A stretch of DNA of 64,000 nucleotides from Gyrodactylus bullatarudis. Its lineage: Eukaryota > Platyhelminthes > Monogenea > Gyrodactylidea > Gyrodactylidae. Below are positions 12,857 through 25,569 of the stretch, one piece after another. Numbering within the stretch: the first letter of the stretch is position 1; every line of letters begins with the position of its first letter. Location of the stretch: the NCBI GenBank assembly GCA_012064415.1, contig SSNU01000061.1, positions 1 through 64,000 on the forward strand, read 5' to 3'. The notes under the pieces were generated by a model. The model did no database searches. It saw nothing but the letters and a program-made list of their open reading frames with translations, and was not told the DNA's origin. The translations under genes and the position numbers were made by a program.

Positions 12857-13310
12857 AAAGTTGGGAATCTATGATTTTTATGTAAAACTTGAATTTTTAA
12901 AAGATTTTTTGCAATCCTACCTATGTTGCCTACTTTTACGATTTGAAGAAAAAAAATTTAAAAAAATACTATTTTTCAGATCTCGATTTGGCGCGAAAAT
13001 CCCATTTTTTCGAATTTTTATTTATTTGAAAGTGAGAGTGTAACCAAAAGAAATTTTTTGGATCAGAATTAGACAAGAAAGCCGAATATAGCCGATAAAT
13101 TTTCGAAAGATCCGCCATTTTCGAGGGATTTAATTTGTCGAAATTTCAATAATATCAAGTAGTGAAAATGATCAAAAAATCGAAATTCGACTCCCAAACC
13201 ATAATAATAAGTTATTCATTAGTACAGATTCAGCATATTTGATATTCTGTTTAATTCTGATCCTAAAAAACATCTTTTAGCCACACTTTCAAATCAATAA
13301 AATTTCTACG
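12857..13310. mobile_element. Foldback element, copy 1 (degraded)
   Basis: Diverged copy of the element at 20640-21275. Shared blocks in the same order include GATTTTTTGCAATCCTACC, TTACGATTTGAAGAAAA, AAAATCCCATTTTTTCGAA, GCAAGAAAGCC-like and GAAAATGATCAAAAAATCG. The right inverted arm is only partly preserved (TTTCAAATCAATAAAATTT). It has no credible ORF; the 60-codon frame at 12861-13043 is an accident of the repeat. Confidence 0.65.
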
Positions 13311-15378
13311 CCATCATTTGCTCTTGACTTTAGAATTAAACATTAATCTTACGAAAACGCAATCTAAAGATTAATCATTTGATAACTATGATCGGTTTCT
13401 CATCTAATCTCTAATTCTTAATATCAATTTATTATCCCTCTTGCACTTCCAACAAGATTTTTCAGCTCAAAGTTCAAAAAAGGGGAAATTTTTGCCAGCA
13501 ACATGAGATCTTTTGTAACATGAAATGTATTGCTTCTCGATATTGAATTTTTATTTTTTTATCGGAGTGTTATTAGTGTCAAAAGGTTTTGAATCATTCT
13601 CTATTCTCTCATGAGGTGAATTCAGAGAAATCGAAATAAAATTCATTTAAAATCAAACAAAAGGCATTTCATCTGGGAAGTGAATCCGACGTGGAAATTT
13701 CATCATTGAGCTTTTTTATTGTTGATTTTATTTAATGGGAAATTTATGATAATCAAGAATTTTTTTTCTCCTTCAACATATATATCTGAAGATATCAAAT
13801 AGGAGAGATAAGGGGGTAACAGAAAAATTCCCCATTCAACATTCTCTTGACTATGCACATTTTCAAATGGAAACACTGGGAAATTGTACTTTGGTTAGCT
13901 TTTTATGCATTTCTCGTCGCTCCTTTTCTCTTTCAAGAGAAATAAAAATGATGAAATTAAGAATCATCTAATTTATAAATGTATTTTTTCTCAACAACAA
14001 TGACAGCTGATAAGAGACGATAACTAATTTCTTCTTTTAGCCTTGAGCACTTTTCTTTGAAATTATTCCCTAAAAATATATTCTAAATCTATGGCCTTCT
14101 CTATAAAATAATAGTAGGTGGTAGATTTGGATGGCAAACAACTCTCTTTCGTCCCAAGATTCAAGTATGACAAGTCTCTCTTCTTACTATTATTACATTC
14201 ATAGAGAGATTAAATTTTTATTCAAGTTAAAGTCTTTTTCTTACTTTTTAGTTTACATCTAATTTAAATGTCATTCAAATTTCAAGATTTATAAAGATTT
14301 TAAAACTAGATCAAAGAATTTAATATCATGGTGTAATAATGTATCAAGATAAACTGATATTACTTTCACTTTGATGAATTGTTTCAGTTCTAGCTAAACT
14401 TGTCAAATACTTTCCGAATTGTATATATTTATATTCCTTGAAATTAACTCTTATGCTTGAGTTCGTTATGTTCTATAGAATTATTCATATAAGTAAGCTC
14501 TCTCTTGTACTTTAGAGAAATTCTTGAAAACATTTTATAAATAAAGCTAACTGAATCGTTTTCAATGTACTTCAAATCAAAGCTCAATTATATTGTTCTT
14601 GAGTCATTAGAAGATAATAAAGCGATCCTTAAAAAATCTCAAACTCTCTCTAGAACCGTAGTTTCCAATTCATCTCTATGTAGTAATAATAACTCGAATA
14701 GAAAGGTATTAATTCTTTGCCTAGAAACAAATTCTTCCGAGAATTCTGTTAGAGATTACAGTTATTTGTATGAATGAGGATTATAAAATACTAATTATGT
14801 TTATGTTCCCAGTTATCTATGGAATTTCTCCCAAATTGAATAAAGATTAACTATTCGATCCAAGGGCGAGAAAATATAGACTTTTCTTCGCCACTAATTT
14901 ATTCGTTTCTAAAATGGGCGTTCAAATTTAATATAAACGAATACATTTGCATAACAAAAATTTAAGTTTTGATAGTTTATCAGGGTCAGAATGGATCTAG
15001 GGACGAGAGAGGGATTACTTTCAACCTGGATACCATAGCGAATTCTTAACGCTTTCGTGAGATTCGCTCTACATACTGTATATATTATTCAAAATCGAAA
15101 ATACTCAGTCATTACGCAGGTATAAGCAGTACCACATACCATCTATTTTAAAAAAAATTCTCTAAGAGATGTCTAAACTTTAGTATAATAAGATTATCAA
15201 AATTTAGTTTTCATCTACTTAATAGTAGATGGTAAATTCAATAGAAAATTAACTTTCTTAGAATGAACCAAAAGAATCCTTATTGCATGGAATTTCCATT
15301 AGAATTTCATATAGAATCGTTTGACATTAATTTTGTTTTTTATCTCGATTGGCTTTCTTATCGTCTCGATAGGGTTGA
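13311..15378. other. Intergenic; one weak ORF at 14565-14777
   Basis: Mostly AT-rich non-coding DNA. An ATG-initiated frame of 70 codons at 14565-14777 is Ser/Asn-rich. It could be a first exon (a GTATTA donor follows Arg-Lys near 14705), but I found no partner exon and no family similarity. Confidence 0.3.
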
Positions 15379-15973
15379 AGAATAATTTTTCCTAATGAAT
15401 CAGATAAAATCTATTTTTGTAACTCTGAAATACAAAAAGACATTTTGGCGGTCAATTTGCTATTTGAATTGAATTATCAGAAAATAATTGTTACAAGACA
15501 TCATCTACAGCCAAGTTCATCTATTCCTATAGTTCCTATATTCAATTTGAAGAATTTCAAGGTCTGCTATAATCTAAGATTTGATTTGATTGATTATATA
15601 AATAAGAATAAAATTCCCCTAATGTTTGATGGAAATATTCCGAAAGAGAACTATAGCTTAGAACGAAGCACAATAAAATATTATTTATTCGATGATAATT
15701 AGTTTAAGCGTAATTCTTGTTGAATACAAACATTCTAACTCAGGAATAATAATTTCTCATCACAAAAGAAAGTTAATATTTTCTTTAGATCATCATTATT
15801 TCGTTCAAAATCAACAATTATCCCATTTATTTTTAAGATCCAACATTTCAAGAGCTGGTCTAAAGCTAATAGAAATCATCTCGAACAATTTAGTATTTTA
15901 TGATCTACAAAGATGGAAAATATTATTGAAAACTCCAAGGTTGAATATCATAAAAGATATGAGTACGAATTAG
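15379..15973 (+). pseudogene. Unrecognised coding-like ORF pair with a frameshift
   Basis: The frame 15379-15702 is open for 107 codons after an in-frame TGA at 15376, without an ATG at its start. It reads as protein rather than low complexity, with motifs such as SDKIYFCNSE, RHHLQP, LMFDGNIPKE and YYLF. A second frame, shifted by one base, overlaps its end and is open from 15692 to the TAG at 15971-15973 (SHHKRK, DHHYF, RAGLKLIEII, DLQRW). Together they look like about 200 aa of one coding sequence broken by a single frameshift, or two exons with an unseen mini-intron. No family recognised. Confidence 0.35.
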
Positions 15974-18900
15974 CTACAAAATATATAATTAGATGGATGA
16001 AATTACACTGTCCATACAAAGACGGATTATAAATCAATCAATAATTTGAGAATACACATGACAGACAAGACATGGGGCATTTCAACTGGTTTGTATAGAT
16101 TCTCTACATATCCTTGTACTTTGAGATGATTTCATCATTGATTTATTTATATTTTTCGCAATTTTCTCACAGACTTCTTTGAACATCCTAATGAAAAGGA
16201 CTCAAGGATAAAACTCTGAAAGGAATAGAACTGTAATGGGAATCTTTTTTGGCGAGTGAACAAAGATTTTAATGTTTTAATCTTCCTTTTTTTGATTTAA
16301 ACTTTGATTTTGACTTCCTCTATGTACTCCTGCTCCTATTGAAATTGAGGTGAGTTTCCCCCTTTTCAGTTCTAATGGATAAGTTTCATAGACTTTTTTA
16401 TAAAATAAATTCATAATAAAATTTAGGCATGCTTTACTATAAAAGCAATACATCGAGTAGATCATTTGTCCGATGGAAAATGTCAGAAATGGTTTCAAAA
16501 GTTCTCTCAATCGAATTCTATTAGGAAATTGTCTGACATTAAAAGGCAATTATCTTCAGAAGAGCTTGTTTATGTTTGATAGACAAGTTGAAGAGAATCT
16601 ACTCTCGTTGGGGGAGAAATAAAACATGATCATTTTCATCTATAGTGTGATGAGCCATTTTGGAAAATTGCTTTCAAACCTAAAATTTCAATTCATGGCT
16701 CAGTGAGAGAGACTTTGAAATGGAAAAAATGCACCTTAGTTATAAATTATAACTTATAATAAATAGGAAACTGATTAGAGATCGAAATGTAATTATTCTG
16801 TCAAGGAATATTTTCTTAGAGATAACCAAAGCAACACTTTATTTGGGTAAAGGTTGGTTCGATGAAGAGTTGTTAGAGAATCTCATTCATGTTTACAAGC
16901 TGTATCTGTTATTTCCCCTAAACAAAGATAAAATTAAATATCACACTTGATTGTATCCTTCAATCAAATCGAAGAGGAGATAGGTTTATTCTCATTGGTT
17001 AGGAGGTAACATTTTCGTATTTATCAAATGATAAAACAATTTTATACCATTTTCCCTGTTCTCATTCCCTCGTCATCGTTTTGATGCATGGAGAGAGTTA
17101 ACAAAACAAACCTTGATGGATATAATTTCAATAATATTCAACGTGAGTTCTTAACAATATCAATGTATGATAATTTTAAACAATACAGTCGACAAGATGT
17201 GTTAATTTCTTGAAAATTTTGTATTTATTTAAAGAAAACATTTCTATTTCACTCTGACAAAATTAACTCGTTTTTAATCCGAGATATTAATCAAACTCTT
17301 TATACTATGAATTAGATAAATATTAACAGATCTTATTGAAATTCCTTGACTTGATACCTGCTAACCAATGATCAGTCTAGCTAATGACCTAATTATTCGC
17401 CAATTATTGTTTCTCGATTTGAGTTATTGAAGGGAAAACGGAAAACAAGTTAAACTTCCAGGCAATCATATTTCTGGGATGCTCCTTCATCAAAATGGAG
17501 GGCGTCAATTTGAAAATCTATGCAATGTGCAGTATACTATGCATTAACCATTTTCAATAGTTTTAAATACATGTGTGTTCCTAAATAAATAGATGATATT
17601 TAATCTATCTTTTGATTGTATTAATTCTGTACAGTTTAATGAATTTTGTATCTGATATATGTAGTAAACATTAGTGATTATGAAATCACTCAATTAATAA
17701 CAAAATTAATCCTTTATTTCTTCTACAAGCTTAAGATAATGTAAATATAATGTTCTAGTCAGAAGATATATATCATAAAGTCAAATGATAATTACTATAG
17801 TATAGTGCCTAATTGATTCCAAATAAAACTAAATAAAATTAATATTTAGCGAAACATGTTTTCGGCTATTTTTTAAAGAATCATTTTTTTTTTGAATATT
17901 TATTACATAATTATCGATGAGTTATATATATATATACTGGAACAGATAAACGAATATGTTTTTTATTTTTGAAACATTTTTTCAATCGTGCAATATTTCC
18001 ATCTCGAGACACGCAGAAAATTCATTTAGTAGAATTCTTCGAATAAGTTGAAAGAAGAAGAAATTTAACTCTGAGATTAAATGAAGAATATCTTCAAGGA
18101 AAGTGCCACGCAAAATATTTGAGAAATTATTTCTGAGATTAAACGTCATTCTTGTGTATTTATTTTTCCCTTTAGTTCCCTTTAGTATTGTAAAATATCA
18201 CTTTTGATATCAGCAATACTTTAATACGCAGAGGAGATATGAATGAGCATTTTACAGATATTGCAACATTTTCATCTTTGTTGTTCACAAAAATTTTCTT
18301 ATCGAGCGAATTTTGAATTATCGAAGGAATAAATCTTTTACATTTAAAAATTGTATTACACATACAGTATCCTTGTATATGGGTTTTCCGTCTTCTACAT
18401 CCTCATTATATAATAAAGCATATATTGAAAAACTGTAAAAATCATATTTCTTGTTCAAAAGCATTATGAACTTGAATTTTCGATAAGAATCTTTTTTGGA
18501 TTATTTGTTAAAGTTAAAAAAAATTGAACCAATTCTCCCTGAATCTAACATTCATCTGTAATGCAAATTTCCCTGCTTTTCGTCATAGGAATTCCAAATA
18601 GAGATTACGAATTAGGATATTTTTTCTTTTAAACTAATCCATAACGACGGATGTAGACTGCAGTTAATAGAATAATTTTTACTCTTGGAATCAAAATTGT
18701 CAATATGTATTACAGACGAACTTTAATATCCATAAGAAACTTGCAATAATTTGACAGGCTAGATATAATTTATTTGAATCTAATATTCTCTGAGTGAGGA
18801 GACGGAGAAAGAAAGAGAGTCGAGTAGAAATTCACGAGGACACTCGATCAAGTCAGATGAAACGGAATATATGAATTAATCAGAAATCATCATCAGTCAT

Positions 18901-20639
18901 GTGTTGGTACAGTGTCTTTTAGAATTATTATTTTTCCATTATTTATTTGTCAATAATTCACAAAATCATTCTGAGAGCCATTTTATCGTTGCCTACTCAG
19001 AAGAGCAACTATGAAGAAAGCTGGAAAATTTTTATCATTTTTGGATGATCATTGTTCAAGGTTTTATTCCAATTTGCCCATCTATCACTTGCAGTTGGGA
19101 AATTTTTTCATACACCTTGTATGTACTTGGTAATGAAACAAGCTAGAAATTTCAAATGAATAGCCATTTCAAACTAATAATTATATAATCCGTATAATTC
19201 CCCTCAATAAACAAATGACTGGGTTAATCCTTCTATCAATCTCACAAGATTATTTTTTAATGTAATCTTCGTCTTTTATACATATTAGCAGAGACCACTT
19301 TCTTGAATTACACATTAGGAAATTAACTCCCCCTCCCCTTAATACCCTTTTCAATGATCTCTTGCCTAGGATGTGGTGTGAAAGTGTATTGAATTTCATT
19401 TCGTTTTACTATATTTACTCAACTAGATTGATTCAGATTAATAAACAAAATGAATTTGATCCTGATTATTTTTACTGTATTTTATCGGGGGGTAATTGAA
19501 GCCAAATTTCGTTCTATCTCGTTTTTGCAAACAATTAATCTGTCATCATCCTATTGATTAGAAGAAATGGGAAATTATTGCTCCCCTTGTGATGGTAACT
19601 GAATCTTTTTCACATTGAAATAGAAACTAACTCCAAATATCCTACACTGTCCATTTCCAAGTGGAAGAATATAAGAATTTTATAACTTCAATAGTTTCCA
19701 CAAAATACTTACATGCTTTTTTCAATAGAGAGAGATATAAAACTAGTAGTGTGATCAAAAACCAGAACTAGGGAGGGAAATTGAAAATCCTCTATGAGTT
19801 TATTTCAGTTTCATGATCATGAAAGATCTTTGGATTATGTTAAGTCTAACAAATAATTAATGGTGCTAATATAATCGATATCATTCTCTTACATTGAAGC
19901 CAACAAAAATCATTTATTTTGGCTTCTTCATGAATCGGCTGAGCTTACTACTCTAACCTAAATTCTGAATCATTGGCACATTTTCATTGAAGTCGACAAA
20001 TTCATTTACCGTGGTATTTACACGTGGTATTCTTAGTGTATACGCATTAGGCAAAATGAAAGAGAATGTAGATGATACTTTAACTAAACTAAGCAACACT
20101 GAATTACTTGACAAATCATAATTTAAGAATCTTTGTCCAAATATATGGCAAATTATTTCGCATTAATAGTATCATATACTAACCACGTTCTGTCAAATTC
20201 ATTTTCTTATTTAAATTCCAAAATGAAATGCTACATTGACTTAAATATTCATTAACATCATTTATCGATTGACTATTGGTAAGCATTTCGTCAGAATTTA
20301 GATTATCCTATATTCAAAGAATACAAGGAAAAGGATAACTTTAAAAGTATTTGCACCGAGGTGCACTTTATATTTGTAGATGATAATTCGTCAATCTAAT
20401 AAAATTAATTTAAATTTTCTTGCTTAAACGTAGAAATTGTCTGGTGTCAAAACTCAAGTCTAAACTAATTCCCTAACAAAATTACGATTAAATAAAATCT
20501 ATATTTCAAGAATCAGCAATCATAAATTGGATATAAATAATTAAAATATCTGTATTGCTTCGTAACAACGGTTGTTTTCTGTGCTCTGTATATAAATAAA
20601 AGGCTAGAGTTTAAAAAGTTTAATCAGAATTAATCAGAA
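15974..20639. other. Gene-poor spacer, no gene seen
   Basis: No supported coding region, RNA gene or repeat in these 4.7 kb. A minus-strand frame at 16277-16549 (90 codons) is the longest, but it has no recognisable motif or splice context. Short AT microsatellite tracts occur, for example near 17920. Confidence 0.45.
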
Positions 20640-21275
20640 CCTGTTAAAGATTTTTTGGAATCCTACTCATTCTGCCCACTTTTACGAACTGAAGAAAAAA
20701 AATGTGAAAAAATGGATTTTGTGAAAAAAATTTCATTTTTCATTTTTTAAATTTCAATTTGGCGTCAAAATCCCATTTTTTCGAACTTGGAACCGAAAGT
20801 TTTCATTGATTTGAATGGGAGGTTGGGGTTTTTCTGGATCAAGATTAGGCAAGAAAGCTTATTAGCACCGCCAAATTACCGAAAATTACCCCATTTTCGA
20901 GAGATTTTGAATTATCGAAATTTCATTGATTTTCAAGTAATGAAAATGATCAAAAAATTGAAATTTAGCTCCCAAACGATAAAAAGGCTATGCATCAGAT
21001 AAGATTCAGTTGAATTGATTTTCTTGTCTTATCTTGATCAACCTCCAACTTTCAAATCAATAAAAATTTTCGGTTCAAAGTTCGAAAAATTTGGGATTTT
21101 GGAAATTTGAAAAATGGGCATATTTTTCATTAAATAAATTTTTTTTCTGAATTTTTTTCTTCAACTGGTAAAAGTGTGTAACATGAGTAGGATTCCAAAA
21201 AATCTTTAAAACATTCGAATTCTTGATGAAAACATCGAGATTTCAGTAAAAATCATAGATTTTCAACTTCATATC
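20640..21275. mobile_element. Foldback element with about 250-bp inverted arms, copy 2
   Basis: The left arm starts with TTAAAGATTTTTTGGAATCC at 20643. The right arm, read in reverse from about 21210, repeats the same string and stays alignable inward through TTTTCGAACTTxGAACCGAAA and AAGATxAGxCAAGAAA. So nearly the whole element is two imperfect arms around a short centre near 20880-20980. Similarity to the copy at 12857-13310 extends past the right terminus to about 21275 (AAAAATCATAGATTTTCAAC in reverse). No transposase is encoded. Confidence 0.75.
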
Positions 21276-21551
21276 AATTAGCTTTACATTTGAATCATGC
21301 CTGGTCTAAATGAGAGGAAACATTTTCCATGATTAGTAACGGAAATTCAGTTATCTTTTTTGATAAATGATCCTAAACCAACTTTACAAGAAGGAAATAA
21401 GCATCATACACAATATATACATTGTTTTCTTGTGATAATAATAAAAAATTCTGTGTGGCAATATTGAGCAATCATTACCTTAGTAATAAACTATTCCCTG
21501 ATTGTCTGAATTGACTCTAATTATAATCATTTCTTTGGGGTAACTCGAGAA

Positions 21552-21711
21552 ACTTGTAGTATATGTTACGTTCAAAGTGGAAACTCTGAACGTTCAGTGT
21601 GTACACTGTACAACTAATTGGTACACCGGGTTTCCAAATAGACCAATTCGTTATACACTGAACGTTCAGTATCATACGAGTTTCCACTTTGAACGTAACA
21701 TTTATACTTGT
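21552..21711. repeat. Compact hairpin repeat (about 160 bp)
   Basis: Arms TGTTACGTTCAAAGTGGAAA (from 21564) and TTTCCACTTTGAACGTAACA (to 21700) are exact inverses. Inside them lie two copies of the self-palindrome TGAACGTTCA (21587-21596 and 21659-21668), again in inverted layout, and the centre is AATTGGT...ACCAATT. One arm has about 8 extra bases. No coding capacity; the small ORFs here are by-products of the palindrome. Confidence 0.7.
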
Positions 21712-22640
21712 AGCTATATAGTTGAAAATATTACGGGGAAAAACTTTTTTAAAAAATGAAAGCAATAAATTATATTTGATGAAAAAAGGCTAAAATTTAT
21801 TGAACATGATACATGAATAGACCAAGGAAAGTGTACAATGTACATGTTTTGAATAAATCTTTCCTCGTTTTCCTGTTTTTCTCTTTCTTGTGCAATTGAA
21901 GTAAAAGAGAATAATTCATGCAAGGAAATTAGATTTTCTAAATCCAACTACCGTACATTCAAGCTAGAATCAGATTGAAAATTTCCCCATACCTGAGTTT
22001 TACTTTGTTATCCATTATAAAACGTTACGTTGTTTAGACTTACAGTTGAGAAAGAGAGACAGAGAGTATCATGGAAATTTCTCTAAATCTCATTTACGAG
22101 TGGAATCCAGAAATTCCCTATCAATCGTTCCTCAATAGAAAGACAATTAAGCGAGAAAAGCCTACTTGATTACTTTCTTGAGTGGCTAAAATTTTACTTT
22201 CTTTTTATTCAGTAAGACTTTATCTCGTTTTAGAATCTTTTAGTACTTATACTTATTTTTTAGTGAATGAAAACAATGAAGATCTCTATTTTGGGCATAC
22301 TCATCACATTGTGATGCATGAACACGGGCTTAAAATATTTAGTTTTACAACTGGCTACTGCCTGTTACATATGACCTGTATTTACATGGCATAATTACAC
22401 TGATGATCACAAATCATGATCTTTATTCGTGATTCTTCTTCTTCATTCAAAAACTCAAAACAATATCATCACTGATGAGTCATCATTAGCTCAGCTCAAA
22501 ACCAATGATACAGAAAATTTATTTAATTATGGTTCCACTTTCACGAAAAATCTAGTTTAGGATTGAAAGATGCCTTACTAGTATTAAAATAACAGAATTG
22601 TAGTGATGATCATGTACTAATGAGTATTTATTTATTTCAG
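21712..22640. other. Upstream region of the receptor gene; possible 5' exon
   Basis: No firm gene. A frame open from 22420 to 22560 (no ATG) begins hydrophobic (SLFVILL) and then carries NDT and several Ser/Thr/Asn, as expected for the extracellular N-terminus of the receptor that follows. Its only phase-compatible donor (near 22532) is weak, so I did not include it in the gene model. Confidence 0.3.
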
Positions 22641-25302
22641 AGTCAATATTCTGGCTCGTCATGTCGACAGTCATTTTGATATCGATAATAGGATTTTTCG
22701 CTAACATCATTGTGATCATCGCCTTATCCCGTATAAAGCGTTCCTCAGCAAATAGCAATACAAACTTGTTTTTAATATGCTTAGCCATTTCAGATTTACT
22801 CGTGATTATTTATAAAGTCCCATGGTTTGTGAGTTCTATCATTTTATCAATTTCAAATGTATTATAATATCATAATTGTGAAGTTTCTCAGGAATAAAAC
22901 AAAGGAATAGAAATATTAATTGACATATTTGAGCAGATAATCTTGAATTATTTAAAGGAAATGAAGTTTGTCACTCTAACAAGGAGTATCTTGCACTTTT
23001 AATTCCCAAGTTGGAGTTTATCAGTATTTGTCACAGGAATGACTCTTCAATGATCTCTTTCAAATTGGCAAAGAAATTCTATAACCTTGATGATTCAAAG
23101 CTTACGTCAGATATTTTTTTCTTCTTTTTTCAATTGTCCATTTTTTTAGGGATAGCTGTTAGCTGATTTATGATGCATAAAAATATCCTATTTTATAAAA
23201 TATATTAATTTTCATTTCTCATAGATTGTCTATGAATCGGATAATGTTCCATTCAATGATATCTGGTGCAAAATCAGTCCTACAGTACTCCTACCTCCAC
23301 TCATGTCTTGCTGGCTCATGTTCCTCATTGCCCTTGATCGTTATATGATTATAATCTATCCATTGAAGCAGATTATGAGTCGTCACTTGGCGATAATGTC
23401 GATAATCATAGTCTTTTGTGCTGGCATTATTATCATTTCTCCAGTTATGTATATTATAGAATCGCTCAATATGCACGGTTAGAAATCAAATTTTATTCCC
23501 ATCTCTATAACTCTTACTGTAGTTTTTTTTCAGATGTGTTTGTAAGCTGTTTGGAATTTTGGCCAGCGTCAGTTTTTGAGATAAGCTATTCCGTATTTCT
23601 TTTTATTGTTCAGTTCATACTTCCTTTAACAATGACAGGTATACTTTATGGCAGCATTTCAAGAAGTTTAGCTCGGCGAAATCGTTTGAAAATATCGAAG
23701 AAGTCTCAGACTCCAACATCCGATATTCAAACAAATGAAACGAATCAACAATCGAAAAATACCAACAATACTTTTTACAGTTCAAATACTACGAAAAATT
23801 CCCGAAAATCAGTCAATCGAAGACCCCTTCGAACAAACAGAATTCTCATTTCAATCGTTGCATGTTTCACCATATCATGGGCGCCGTTTATGATTTTTCG
23901 ACTTTGTCATGTTGTTTTAGTTCCAACATCTATCATTGCCTATCAAATCAATAATAATAAAACTTCAAATTTAGCCTCAATCAAAGCGATTAAGTATTCA
24001 CGTGAAATGAATTACATAGTACAAGTAAGCTTTTATGATAAAAGGTTTTTATCACTTTAGCACAGTCTCTCATATAATACGATATTTTCCACTTTGTTAT
24101 GAATGAGTAATTCATGTTTTTTATCAAAAACGTCCGAGTATCCGCTTAAATTCATAATTTGGGAATGTGTAAGAAAGAAATATATTTAAAAACCATATAC
24201 GTAAGTCTTAAGACATCCTCAGTGGCATTGCTTTAAAAATGATAAAAATTGAAAGATTCATTCAAGATAATATTTTACAAATAATGAAAGAAATAGTAAA
24301 AGATGAATAAAATTAGAATAATATGTAAGCTGAAAAAAAACACCAAAACTCTCCAATAAATAGCAACAGTGGAGAGAAAAGTGAAAAAGCTCACATAGGC
24401 CAGGGGATGCATATTATTTTTCCAGTTTAGTTGAGAATATTATTACAAGTTGTAATTCACAACAGATGAATATTCTTCACTTATTTCTGAACCTTTAATA
24501 AGCAGACCTCGAATGCAGATCTCTTTTCATGTTTATTTCACTCTCAAAAGAATCACGAGAGTCAAGAGTTGGCTTGCATCAGCTCAACCTAATTTCACAC
24601 TTGTATTTGAAATTCAAAATCAGCTCTTAAGATGGGATTCCTTCAAGTACATGAATTCATTATCAATTCTCAGACTTTGGTTGGATTATTATCGTTTTTA
24701 AATTTAACTTTGATTACAAAAGGAATGCAAAAATATTTTAATCCAAAATTTACCTTTTCTAGATATTCTCAATATTGTCAACTTGCATAAATCCCTTTTT
24801 CTACGGCTGGTTGAATGAATCTGTAAAAAACTCAATCAAGAGAAATCTTTCCTGTTGCAACTGTAGAAGAATGACAAATAGTTCGACAAAATTCAACACT
24901 GAAGAGAATCATGATATCTCTCTAAAATTAGATAAACTAGACAAATGCAATATTGGCGAGGGTATAACGAGTGAAAACTTTAATGAAATTCAGCTGAGTC
25001 ATGATAAGCAGACAGAAAATATTGACTTGTACACAGGTTGGTACTGAACTATTTGCTTACTTTTAATTACATCTAAGAAGAAAAAATTTTCTCCCAAAGA
25101 TGACCAAAAATATCCAGAATCAGAATCAGCAACTGGATCTGCATCGATACAATCACTTCGAGGCAATCAAATGCTCTTCAAGGCAAGAGCTTTCCCATCA
25201 AAGTTTTACAAAAAACCGCCTAATGAAGATTCTAAGCTATCCTTTAGTAGGAATACAAGTCTTGTCACCTTCTCAACGGGCATTATGCAAAATGATTCTT
25301 GA
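22641..25302 (+). CDS. NPY/NPF-like neuropeptide G-protein-coupled receptor (5' end unresolved)
   Basis: Rhodopsin-class receptor. Exons in phase are 22641-22828 (TM1-TM2, LAISDLLVI), 23225-23477 (ECL1 Cys in WCKIS, TM3 with ALDRYMIIIYPLK, TM4), 23534-24024 (CLEFWPAS in ECL2, TM5, a long polar ICL3, TM6 with TISWAPF), 24763-25036 (TM7 with NPFFYGWLN) and 25100-25302 (Ser-rich tail). RRPLRTNR before TM6, the Cys-Glu-x-Trp-Pro element and NPFxYGWLN are typical of the NPY/NPF/RYamide group. TM6 has SWAP instead of the usual CWLP. The start codon lies upstream, perhaps in the exon near 22420-22531. The last donor (GTTGGT at 25037) is weak; without it the protein ends at 25047. Faces the kinase gene tail-to-tail. 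Confidence 0.85.
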
Positions 25303-25569
25303 AGTGAAAAAAACTAACCAATCGACTAATTCCACTCAGCATTCTGTTCAAAAAATATTTTCCATGTGATAAAACTAAAGATATTTTATTTATTGATTAT
25401 TTTAATGATGATTATAATAAATAAAGAGTTTCTTTTACCTTACTGGCCTTTTAATCATCGGCTCATGAGAAATGTAAGTTTTCCCCTATCGATACATGAA
25501 ATGACTTATGACGATTTATGAAATGAAAAATTTATTTTATTTAATCTCTTGAATATTCAATTTTCTCAA

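Noticed and set aside
21517..21765. Overlapping ORFs on both strands
   Set aside because: They arise from the palindrome at 21552-21711 and mirror each other.
22182..22394. 70-codon ORF before the receptor gene
   Set aside because: Non-ATG start, no motif, no phase-compatible splice to the receptor exons.
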